Shown here: positions 5,625 through 11,984 of the stretch, one piece after another | Numbering within the stretch: position 1 is the first letter of the stretch | How the letters are laid out: each line of letters opens with the position of its first letter | Assembly: GCA_017963165.1 (NCBI GenBank) | Contig: JAGCTZ010000031.1 | Coordinates: 1-12,792, forward strand | Direction of reading: 5' to 3' | Origin: Treponema sp. | GTDB taxonomy: Bacteria; Spirochaetota; Spirochaetia; Treponematales; Treponemataceae | Length of the DNA stretch: 12,792 nt | Position numbers and translations under genes: made by a program | Notes under the pieces: generated by a model | Told to the model about the DNA's origin: nothing | The model's database searches: none | What the model saw: only the letters and a program-made list of their open reading frames with translations

Positions 5625-6803
5625 ATGTTCGACTTTAAATATTATACACCAACAAAAGTTCTGTTCGGAAAGAACACAGAAGACAAGGTTGCCGAGCTCA
5701 TCAAAGAGTTTGGCGGAAAGAAGGTTTTGATTCATTATGGCGGCGGCTCGGTTATCCGCTCCGGACTTATGCAGCGAGTAACTGATCAGCTTGATAAGGC
5801 TGGTATTCCTTATGTTAAGCTTGGCGGCGCTGTACCAAATCCACATTTGAGTCTTGTTTACGAAGGAATTGAGCTTTGCAAAAAAGAAGGAATTGATTTT
5901 CTGCTTGCTGTAGGCGGCGGTAGTGCAATTGACTCTGCAAAGGCAATCGGTTATGGCGTTATGAACGACGGCGATGTCTGGGATTTTTATGATTACAAGC
6001 GAACTGTAAAAGGCTGCATGCCTCTCGGCGTAATTCTTACTCTTGCTGCAACTGGTAGCGAAATGAGTGATTCTTCTGTAATCACAAAGGAAGAAGGACT
6101 TGTTAAACGCGGATATTCAAGCGACTTTGGACGTCCTAAGTTTGCAATTTTGAATCCTGAACTTACAATGACTTTGCCTGATTATCAGACCGCCTGCGGT
6201 TGTACAGATATTATGATGCACACAATGGAGCGCTATTTTACAAACGGCGGAAACATGGAAATTACAGATTCTATGGCAGAAGCTTTGCTCCGTACTGTAA
6301 AAGAAAATGCAAAGATTCTTGTAAAGGATCCTACAAATTATGATGCACGTGCAGAAGTTATGTGGGCAGGAAGCCTTTCTCACAATGGACTTACTGGCTG
6401 CGGAAACGATGGCGGTGACTGGATGACTCATAAGCTTGAGCACGAGCTTGGCGGTCTTTATGATGTTGCTCACGGCGCAGGACTTGCTGCAATCTGGGGA
6501 AGCTGGGCACGTTATGTTTATAAAAACTGTCTTCCACGTTTTAAGAGATTTGCAATCAATGTTATGGGTGTTCCTGCAAACGGTACAGATGAAGAAATCG
6601 CTCTTAAGGGAATTGAGGCAATGGAAGATTTCTACCGCGAAATAAAGATGCCTACAAATCTCCGCGAGCTTGGTGTTAATGCAACCGAAGAAGACCTTAA
6701 GCTTATGGCTCATAAATGCGCTGTCGGAGTTGACGGCGGTAAAGGTTCGGCAAGATTCTTAAAAGAAGAAGATATGCTGGAAATTTACAGAATGAGCAAA
6801 TAA
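5625..6803 (+). CDS. Iron-containing alcohol dehydrogenase (BdhA/YqhD type)
   Basis: This 392-residue group III dehydrogenase should interconvert aldehydes and alcohols with NAD(P)H in fermentation or aldehyde detoxification. It carries the nucleotide-binding GGGSAIDSAKA (97-107) and metal ligands D195, H199, H269 and H283 in CTDIMMH and THKLEHELGGLYDVAHGAG; the spacings equal those of E. coli YqhD (Asp194, His198, His267, His281). Full length for the family, with no signal peptide, so it is cytosolic. It has its own -10 box and an excellent AGGAGGA site 4 bases before the ATG. It ends only two bases from the stop of the convergent AraC-type gene, which may regulate it. Cofactor choice and main substrate cannot be fixed from sequence. 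Confidence 0.93.
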   Translation: MFDFKYYTPTKVLFGKNTEDKVAELIKEFGGKKVLIHYGGGSVIRSGLMQRVTDQLDKAGIPYVKLGGAVPNPHLSLVYEGIELCKKEGIDFLLAVGGGSAIDSAKAIGYGVMNDGDVWDFYDYKRTVKGCMPLGVILTLAATGSEMSDSSVITKEEGLVKRGYSSDFGRPKFAILNPELTMTLPDYQTACGCTDIMMHTMERYFTNGGNMEITDSMAEALLRTVKENAKILVKDPTNYDARAEVMWAGSLSHNGLTGCGNDGGDWMTHKLEHELGGLYDVAHGAGLAAIWGSWARYVYKNCLPRFKRFAINVMGVPANGTDEEIALKGIEAMEDFYREIKMPTNLRELGVNATEEDLKLMAHKCAVGVDGGKGSARFLKEEDMLEIYRMSK

Positions 6804-6805
6804 TT

Positions 6806-7705
6806 TTATTTTTTTAAGGATTTGCGGAAATCGCGTGGCGACATTTTGTAAAACTTCTTAAAAGTTTCGGCCATGTAGCTTGCACCCGAAAAGCCTGTGA
6901 TTTCTGCAATTTCTGACATACTCATATTTCCTGCCTGAAGTAAATCGGCAACTTTACGGCTCCGGTAATGAAGAAGATATTCTACCGGAGTCTTTTCTGT
7001 TAATTTGTTGAAAATCTGATTACAAAGACTCTGACTTACTCCGCCTGCTTTTGAAATATCCTTAAGCGTAATTTGTTCGTTGTAGTGCTCGTCTATAAAA
7101 AGCATCATTTCTTTTAGGCTGGCGTTGTGGCTGTCTGCATTTTCGATGTGACTGATGTGAACTCTGTATGCATCTGTAAAACGGTGCATGATAATATCCC
7201 ACAGCTCAAAAAATCCTTTTGTAATTAAAAACTCGTTGTCTACTGCATCCTTGCACATGTTTTTAAGGATGTTCTGAATTGCAGGTCCGTCAAAATCATC
7301 TGCCTTAAAATGAATGAAGGGAATGCTCTTGTCTGTAATGATTGGATTGATTGCTTTTGTTTCTACTGCGAATGAGGAATTGATGATCCTTGGATGCATT
7401 ACTGCAATGTAGTAAGAGGTAACCCGGTCAAGAGTTGCAAAGGAGTAGTGGATGCGCTCTGAATTTACAAAAATTGTGTCGCCTTTATTTAGCGTCATAT
7501 TTACACCGTCTACAGAATAGCCCATTGAGCCGGAATAAACAGAAAGAAATTCTACATCCTGATGATAGTGGGGTACTCGCTCCCAGCTGCAGCCCGGATA
7601 TACATAGCCGTCGTGAATGTAAGAAGGAAACGAATCGTCGTTGTAATTAACAATTTCGGAACCGTCCTTGCGCTTCATGATTATACCGCGTTTTGCAATT
7701 ATCAT
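6806..7705 (-). CDS. AraC-family transcriptional regulator with cupin sensor domain
   Basis: This 299-residue regulator has an N-terminal cupin-like sensor (about 25-110; PHYHQDVEFLSVYSGSMGYSV, then GDTIFVNSERIHYS) and a C-terminal AraC DNA-binding domain (about 198-297). The DNA-binding half has two helix-turn-helix units, near 211-232 (ITLKDISKAGGVSQSLCNQI) and 261-284 (SEIAEITGFSGASYMAETF), and ends with the family signature FKKFYKMSPRDFRK. The sensed molecule is unknown; this cupin/AraC type often senses sugars or small metabolites. ATG 7705 was chosen because AAGGGG lies 8 bases upstream; the in-frame ATG at codon 10 has no such site. It converges on the alcohol dehydrogenase and diverges from the ABC exporter operon, so either could be its target. 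Confidence 0.92.
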   Translation of the reverse strand: MIIAKRGIIMKRKDGSEIVNYNDDSFPSYIHDGYVYPGCSWERVPHYHQDVEFLSVYSGSMGYSVDGVNMTLNKGDTIFVNSERIHYSFATLDRVTSYYIAVMHPRIINSSFAVETKAINPIITDKSIPFIHFKADDFDGPAIQNILKNMCKDAVDNEFLITKGFFELWDIIMHRFTDAYRVHISHIENADSHNASLKEMMLFIDEHYNEQITLKDISKAGGVSQSLCNQIFNKLTEKTPVEYLLHYRSRKVADLLQAGNMSMSEIAEITGFSGASYMAETFKKFYKMSPRDFRKSLKK

Positions 7706-7732
7706 GTAAAATACCCCTTGTTTGTGTGTAAA

Positions 7733-7741
7733 ATTATAACA
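7733..7741 (-). promoter_or_regulatory. Extended -10 promoter of the AraC-type gene
   Basis: Read on the minus strand, the sequence is TGTTATAAT (TGn plus a perfect TATAAT). Transcription would start near 7726, leaving about 20 leader bases that include the AAGGGG ribosome binding site before ATG 7705. The surrounding 80 bases are very AT-rich and separate this promoter from the divergent one at 7815-7820. Confidence 0.6.
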
Positions 7742-7814
7742 AAATTACAAATTATGCTAAAAATTGTTATAAAAATAAGTAAAAATAATAATTTTCTTAC
7801 ACAGATAAGATGAG

Positions 7815-7820
7815 TATAAT
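7815..7820 (+). promoter_or_regulatory. -10 box for the ABC exporter operon
   Basis: TATAAT within gagtataatgcg would start transcription near 7827, giving a leader of about 125 bases that contains the whole palindromic element at 7849-7931. No good -35 hexamer is visible. Confidence 0.45.
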
Positions 7821-7848
7821 GCGATTTAGTTAGAACTTCAAGGGATAT

Positions 7849-7931
7849 CGTCATTGCGAGCCGCAGGCGTGGCAATCCACAATGAGAATGTATTGTAATA
7901 AGTAGATTGCCACGCTTTGCTCGCAATGACG
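7849..7931. repeat. MITE-like palindromic element in the ABC operon leader
   Basis: The two halves form a bipartite inverted repeat: cgtcattgcgag (7849-7860) with ctcgcaatgacg (7920-7931), and gcgtggcaatc (7867-7877) with gattgccacgc (7905-7915). These 12-bp and 11-bp stems are broken by short unpaired stretches around a 27-base AT-rich loop. The gtcattgcgag / gtggcaatc pattern is a known type of dispersed palindrome in many bacterial genomes. It ends ten bases before the AGGAGG ribosome binding site (7941-7946), so it would form a large hairpin in the operon's 5' leader. Confidence 0.82.
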
Positions 7932-7952
7932 GAATGTCATAGGAGGAAATAT

Positions 7953-8903
7953 ATGGAACAAAACATCATCGAAATGAAAAACGTTGTAAAGGAGTTTAAG
8001 GTTCTGAACAGGCACGAAGGACTTAAGGGCAGTATTCGTGATTTGTTTTCGCGGGATTATAAAACTGTTACTGCGGTTGATAATATTTCTATGAATATAA
8101 AGGCTGGCGAAATTGTGGGGTATCTTGGTCCTAATGGCGCTGGAAAATCTACTACTATAAAAATGATGTCTGGGGTGCTGGAGCCAACTCGCGGCGAGAT
8201 TCTTGTAAACGGAACTGTGCCTTACAAAAACAGAACGCGCAATGCAGAAAATATCGGTGTTGTATTCGGGCAGAGGAGTCAGCTCTGGTGGTCGCTTCCG
8301 CTTATTGAATCATTCAAGTTGCTTAAGGAAATCTACATGATTCCGACTGCAGATTATGAAAGAATGCTTGAGCTTTACCGCGAGCTTGCAGATATTGAAA
8401 ATTTGCTGCATAAGCCTGTGCGTCAGATGTCTTTGGGGCAGCGTACTTTGAGTGATATTCTTGCGGCATTTTTGCATAATCCTAAAATTGTTTTTCTGGA
8501 TGAGCCTACTATTGGTCTTGATGTTGCGATGAAGGCAAAAATCCGCCAGCTTATAAAGGGGCTGAACAAAGAAAAAAATACAACTGTAATTTTGACTACT
8601 CACGATATGGGAGACGTTGATGCGCTTTGCCAGAGAATTATCATTATTGATCACGGCAGCATGATTTATGACAACGACATTGAACATCTTAAACATTACT
8701 TTGGTTCTTACCGTACACTTCATCTGAATATGGCTGATGGCGGCTGGCAGCACATTGTTGTTGATGAATCTAAAACTGATGTTATGTCTGTTATTGCGGA
8801 CTTTCAGAAAAGGGGTGGCATTAAGGATATTCGGCTGGAGGATATTTCTACGGAAGAGGTTATTAAGAAGATTTATGAGAATGCGGCAAAGAGGAGTGCG
8901 TAG
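7953..8903 (+). CDS. ABC-2 type exporter, ATP-binding protein (COG4586 type)
   Basis: This 316-residue ATPase powers export by the two permeases that follow. It shows Walker A GPNGAGKST (59-67), a Q-loop at FGQRSQLWW (106-113), the variant signature SLGQR (160-164) in place of LSGGQ, Walker B IVFLDEP with E184, and the switch histidine H217 (LTTHDMGD). The SLGQR signature, the GLKGSIRDLFSRDYKTVTAVD start and the paired permeases are typical of the COG4586/3694/4587 exporters, whose substrates are uncharacterised. An in-frame ATG 12 codons earlier lies inside the palindromic element; ATG 7953 is preferred because AGGAGG stands 6 bases before it. The C-terminal 80 residues resemble the accessory domain of this ATPase class. 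Confidence 0.93.
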   Translation: MEQNIIEMKNVVKEFKVLNRHEGLKGSIRDLFSRDYKTVTAVDNISMNIKAGEIVGYLGPNGAGKSTTIKMMSGVLEPTRGEILVNGTVPYKNRTRNAENIGVVFGQRSQLWWSLPLIESFKLLKEIYMIPTADYERMLELYRELADIENLLHKPVRQMSLGQRTLSDILAAFLHNPKIVFLDEPTIGLDVAMKAKIRQLIKGLNKEKNTTVILTTHDMGDVDALCQRIIIIDHGSMIYDNDIEHLKHYFGSYRTLHLNMADGGWQHIVVDESKTDVMSVIADFQKRGGIKDIRLEDISTEEVIKKIYENAAKRSA

Positions 8904-8905
8904 TT

Positions 8906-9715
8906 ATGAATGTTAGAAAATATCTTGCGCTTACAAAGCTTGGCATGATGGAAAAGCTTCATTACAGGCTTGGAACTTTTGTAACGCTTTTTGGAAATCT
9001 TGTTTATCTTGTTTTGATTTATTTTTTGTGGAAGGCAATTTATGCTTCTGCGGGGACAGATGTTGTAAATGGCATGACGCTTAATGATACTCTTGTTTAT
9101 CTTGTGCTTGCAACTGCGCTGTTTAATTTTCTGGAGGTTTTTCTTATCTGGGACATGAGCCGCGAGATTCAGTCCGGGGCAATCGTTTTGAAGCTGCTCA
9201 AGCCAATGAGCTTTAGAGGCTACAGCTTCTGGTCGTACTTTGGCGAAAATGTTATGTCTTTTGTATTAACCTTTGTGCCGACTTTTGTGATTATAAATAT
9301 TCTTACGCATGGTAGTATTGCCTTGGGTGTGAATCTGTTGTTCTTTGTGGTCTCCGTTCTTATGGCACTTGTTCTTAACTTTAGCGTAGATATGTTAGTT
9401 GCGACTATCTGCCTTTATACGGAATCTACATGGGGAATAAATATGGTAAAGGAATGTATTGTTCTTTTGCTTTCGGGGGCGTCTATTCCGCTTGCGTTTT
9501 TTCCGGAAGGGTTAAGGCGGGTGGTGGAGTACCTGCCATTCCGATGTATTTATGATACGCCGCTTAGTGTGCTGCTTTGTAAAGATGGTTTCACGCTTGG
9601 AACTGGACTTGGGTTTTCGCTGCTGCTGCAGTTTGTATGGTGTCTTGCGCTTGGAGCTGCTGGTGTTGTGTTTTGGAATATTTCGCTTAAAAAGATTACT
9701 GTAAATGGGGGCTAG
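8906..9715 (+). CDS. ABC-2 type exporter permease (first subunit)
   Basis: This 269-residue integral membrane protein has about six hydrophobic segments, for example LGTFVTLFGNLVYLVLIYFL near 22-41, VLTFVPTFVIINIL, LLFFVVSVLMALVLNF, and a final LLLQFVWCLALGAAGVVFW. A short cytoplasmic start (MNVRKYLALTKLGMMEKLHYR) precedes the first segment, as in the DUF990/COG3694-4587 permeases. It begins two bases after the ATPase stop, with GAGGAG 9 bases upstream inside the end of that gene, so the genes are co-transcribed and probably coupled. With the next gene it should form a heterodimeric pore. The substrate is not known. Confidence 0.88.
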   Translation: MNVRKYLALTKLGMMEKLHYRLGTFVTLFGNLVYLVLIYFLWKAIYASAGTDVVNGMTLNDTLVYLVLATALFNFLEVFLIWDMSREIQSGAIVLKLLKPMSFRGYSFWSYFGENVMSFVLTFVPTFVIINILTHGSIALGVNLLFFVVSVLMALVLNFSVDMLVATICLYTESTWGINMVKECIVLLLSGASIPLAFFPEGLRRVVEYLPFRCIYDTPLSVLLCKDGFTLGTGLGFSLLLQFVWCLALGAAGVVFWNISLKKITVNGG

Positions 9716-9718
9716 AAA

Positions 9719-10540
9719 ATGGAAGGGGTTCAAATTGTAAGAAAGCGTGGTCTTAGGTTTTACGCAAAAATATATGGAAAGATTCTTGTTCAGGATTTGA
9801 AGAGTAAGATGAGTTATCGGGCTGATTTTATAATTTCTACTATAGGAATGATTGTTTCGAATCTTGTTGGCTTTGTGACCTTTTATATTCTGTTCAGTAA
9901 CTTTCCTTCGATAAACGGCTGGACAATGTACGAAATGCTTTTTATGTACGGCTTTTCGCTTATTGCACTTACTCCGCTGCAGTGTCTTTTTGACAACAAC
10001 TGGAACCTTCGTTTTATGGTTCGTACCGGCGACTTTATTAAATATTGCTTCAAGCCGATAAATATTTTCTTTTATTTTATTTCCGAAGTGTTTGATGTAA
10101 AAGGGCTGGGCCAGCTTGTTTTTGGAATTGGAACGCTTGTTTATGCATGGAGTCATCTGTCAATTCCGGTAACCTTTGCTACAATCTCGCAAACAGTACT
10201 GTTCCTTTTTGCAGCCTCGCTTTTTATGATTGCAATAATGAACTTTGCAGCTGCAACCTGCTTCTGGATTCAGAACTCGGGCTACGTTATGGTAATAATG
10301 TTCCGCTTTAAGGATTTTGCAAAGTATCCAGCAAGTATTTTTAATACTGTGTTCCGATTTATTTTTACCTTTGTGATTCCAATTGCGTTTATCGCATATT
10401 ATCCGTCGCTTGTGGTTCTGCGTCCTGATGCGGTGCCGTTGTTGTCGTGGCTTTCGCCATTGATTGGGCTTGTGTTCTTTTATTTGAGCTACAAGTTCTG
10501 GATACTTGGGGCTAGAAAATATGATGGAACTGGGTCGTGA
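9719..10540 (+). CDS. ABC-2 type exporter permease (second subunit)
   Basis: This 273-residue membrane protein also has about six hydrophobic segments, such as FIISTIGMIVSNLVGFVTFYILF near 37-59, VLFLFAASLFMIAIMNFAAAT, FRFIFTFVIPIAFIAYY and a last SWLSPLIGLVFFYLSYKFW. The FNTVFRFIFTFVIPIAF block and the phrase WNLRFMVRTGDFIKYCFKPIN are typical of COG3694-type permeases that pair with a COG4587 partner. It starts three bases after the previous stop, with a G-rich ribosome site overlapping the end of that gene. It closes the operon; no obvious terminator follows, only the AT-rich TACGTATA region. Confidence 0.88.
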   Translation: MEGVQIVRKRGLRFYAKIYGKILVQDLKSKMSYRADFIISTIGMIVSNLVGFVTFYILFSNFPSINGWTMYEMLFMYGFSLIALTPLQCLFDNNWNLRFMVRTGDFIKYCFKPINIFFYFISEVFDVKGLGQLVFGIGTLVYAWSHLSIPVTFATISQTVLFLFAASLFMIAIMNFAAATCFWIQNSGYVMVIMFRFKDFAKYPASIFNTVFRFIFTFVIPIAFIAYYPSLVVLRPDAVPLLSWLSPLIGLVFFYLSYKFWILGARKYDGTGS

Positions 10541-10554
10541 TGAATTGTTCCTGC

Positions 10555-10769
10555 TGGATATTTTACGTATATAATAATAAAATAAATCAGAATTATACGT
10601 AAAGAAATATGGGGCTTTATTGAAGATTACGTATAAATAAGTTGAAAAAGTTCATTTTATAAGTAGTTTTAATCTTTTACATTTAAGTTTTCATTTAATT
10701 AATTCAAGTGTCCTTATTAAACTACGTATAAAGCAGGTAAAAAAAATAAAATTATACGTAAAATAGCCA
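10555..10769. repeat. AT-rich inverted-repeat element with five TACGTATA sites
   Basis: The ends form a 17-bp inverted repeat with one mismatch (10555-10571 against 10753-10769). Within it the 8-mer tacgtata occurs on the plus strand at 10564, 10628 and 10723, and on the minus strand at 10594 and 10753. Sites 1-2 and 4-5 are two head-to-head pairs with identical 22-base spacing. It fills most of the 291-base gap between the exporter operon and the PD-(D/E)XK-like gene, which otherwise holds only the latter's promoter. It could be a cluster of operators or a small non-autonomous mobile element. Confidence 0.6.
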
Positions 10770-10813
10770 AAAATATTGGAATTAGCCAGAAATTGCTTGC
10801 CAATTCAATCATC

Positions 10814-10822
10814 TGATATTAT
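10814..10822 (+). promoter_or_regulatory. Extended -10 promoter of the PD-(D/E)XK-like gene
   Basis: TGATATTAT ends 9 bases before ATG 10832, so the mRNA would have a leader of only 2-3 bases, and no Shine-Dalgarno sequence is present. Thirteen bases here (10814-10826) are identical to the pyrB promoter at 11954-11966. TTGCTT at 10793-10798 could be a weak -35 with an 18-base spacer. Confidence 0.55.
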
Positions 10823-10831
10823 CTTAATGGT

Positions 10832-11689
10832 ATGAATAATACAGAAAACGAATTGCTTTCTAAGAATACATTGGAACAAACTCTTTCAAAACGCATTTTT
10901 GAACTTGATGTGCTTATTTCTGAGAAAAACAATGCACTTAAAAAGGCCCCGGATGGTTTCCTGCGGATTTCTAAAAGCAATGGTGTTGTTCAATATTATA
11001 GACGTACAGATCCTAAGGATACAATCGGTAAATACATTTTAGCAAAAGATAAGCCCCTGGCACTGGAACTGGCACAGAAGGATTATGATAATAAGGTTCT
11101 GGCTGCTGCTCAAAAAGAACTCCGGTTATTAAATCACACACTTAAATCATATTCTAAGTTACAAGCTAAAAACCAGATGGCCGAAACAATATATGTAAAA
11201 TTCAATGCATTATGGCGAGCACTTATAAAACCGGTGCGACTCACAGATGAAGCATATGCAAAGAAATGGCAGGCAGTCACTTACAAAACAAAGCCATTTT
11301 CGACCAACTTGCCGGAACTCTTTACAGCAAGAGGAGAACGTGTCCGCTCAAAATCAGAAATCATGATTGCAGATACGCTTTTTCGCTTGAAGATTCCGTA
11401 TCGCTATGAATACCCGCTTACACTTAAAAACGCGGAAGGCACAAAAATCACAATACACCCAGATTTTACATGCCTCGATTTACAAAATCGCCGCGAGTTT
11501 TACTGGGAACATTTTGGTATGCTGGATAAGCCAGATTATTCAGAAAAAGCTGTGCAACGATTACACCTTTATGAAAGGAATAATATTTGCACGGCTAAAA
11601 ATCTTATTATAACAACTGAAACTTCTAAACAACCAATAAATACAAGGCAAATAGAACGTTTTGCAAAAAGTATTTTTAATATTGCATAA
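10832..11689 (+). CDS. Uncharacterised protein with PD-(D/E)XK nuclease-like C-terminal domain
   Basis: I cannot name this 285-residue protein. Its N-terminal half (about 9-118) is rich in charged helices and probably coiled coil (LEQTLSKRIFELDVLISEKN; LAQKDYDNKVLAAAQKELRLL). The C-terminal half resembles a PD-(D/E)XK nuclease fold: RSKSE with E176, then IADTLFRLKIPYRYEYPL, HPDF with D211, and REFYWEHFGMLD with E226. The usual ExK lysine is replaced by EHF, so catalysis is uncertain. Proteins with this SKSE / RYEYPL / HPDF / WEHFG pattern occur as orphan hypotheticals in gut bacteria. It is monocistronic, has a near-leaderless promoter, and sits between two repeat-rich intergenic regions, which suggests an accessory gene. 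A defence or DNA-repair role is possible but unproven. Confidence 0.8.
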   Translation: MNNTENELLSKNTLEQTLSKRIFELDVLISEKNNALKKAPDGFLRISKSNGVVQYYRRTDPKDTIGKYILAKDKPLALELAQKDYDNKVLAAAQKELRLLNHTLKSYSKLQAKNQMAETIYVKFNALWRALIKPVRLTDEAYAKKWQAVTYKTKPFSTNLPELFTARGERVRSKSEIMIADTLFRLKIPYRYEYPLTLKNAEGTKITIHPDFTCLDLQNRREFYWEHFGMLDKPDYSEKAVQRLHLYERNNICTAKNLIITTETSKQPINTRQIERFAKSIFNIA

Positions 11690-11746
11690 GGTTTCCTATT
11701 TGTTTTATGTGCTGCTATATAGTTTATTTTTTGTATGCGAAAAAGT

Positions 11747-11820
11747 AAGGGGCGTTGCGGGGTGTCCCCGCTAGAGGGGGTAGGACGCAACGAAGTGCGG
11801 CCGAGGGGCAGGCGCCCCTT
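11747..11820. repeat. GC-rich multi-hairpin intergenic repeat
   Basis: The ends pair (aaggggcg 11747-11754 with cgcccctt 11813-11820). Inside are cgttgcg/cgcaacg (11753-11759 with 11786-11792), gcgggg-tgt-ccccgc (11757-11771) and aggggc-aggc-gcccct (11804-11819). The GC content is far above its surroundings. No T-tract follows, so it is not a standard terminator. It looks like a member of the dispersed GC-rich intergenic repeats seen in treponeme-like genomes. Confidence 0.65.
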
Positions 11821-11840
11821 CGACAAGCTCAGGGACCCCA
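11817..11840 (+). repeat. Second copy of the dispersed 24-bp repeat
   Basis: It matches 4664-4687 at 22 of 24 positions (core ttcgacaagctcagg). Here it is intergenic, overlaps the end of the GC-rich hairpin repeat and runs into the first unit of the 21-bp tandem array. Confidence 0.75.
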
Positions 11841-11925
11841 AGTTGCAGTTCAGGGACCCCAAGTTGCAGCCCAGGGACCCCATGTTGTAGCCCAGGGACC
11901 CCATGTTGCTGCTCAGGAACCGTGG
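11828..11925. repeat. 21-bp tandem repeat, four units plus a partial fifth
   Basis: Units begin at 11828, 11849, 11870, 11891 and 11912 (partial, 14 bases). The core is cagggacccca(a/t)gttg. Units 1 and 2 differ at one base, as do the 12-base cores of units 3 and 4, with more change between the pairs, so the array probably grew stepwise. Its first and last units contain the gctcagg of the dispersed 24-bp repeat, the likely seed. The length is a multiple of three, which leaves both strands open, but no start signal supports translation. Confidence 0.85.
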
Positions 11926-11953
11926 TTTTACTATTCCCTATTCCCTCTATTTA

Positions 11954-11980
11954 TGATATTATCTTATAAAAATTGAGGTG
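11954..11980 (+). promoter_or_regulatory. pyrB promoter and ribosome binding site
   Basis: TGATATTAT (11954-11962) is an extended -10, and GAGGTG (11975-11980) is a ribosome binding site 4 bases before ATG 11985. The transcribed leader is only about 15 bases, too short for pyrimidine attenuation or a riboswitch. The rest of the 295-base gap upstream holds only the repeats described. Confidence 0.6.
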
Positions 11981-11984
11981 TATA

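Noticed and set aside
9512..10156. 214-residue minus-strand open frame across the two permease genes
   Set aside because: It is a shadow of two well-supported membrane proteins; its composition is unlike a real protein and it has no start signals.
11757..11771. Intrinsic terminator (gcgggg-tgt-ccccgc) for the PD-(D/E)XK-like gene
   Set aside because: No T-tract follows on either strand, so it fits better as part of a dispersed hairpin repeat.
11828..11925. CRISPR array
   Set aside because: The units are contiguous 21-mers without unique spacers, and no cas genes are present.
11569..11976. Repeat proteins on either strand over the 21-bp array (7-residue periodicity)
   Set aside because: The openness comes from a 21-base unit divisible by three; there is no ribosome site or recognisable domain, and the frames run through dispersed intergenic repeats.
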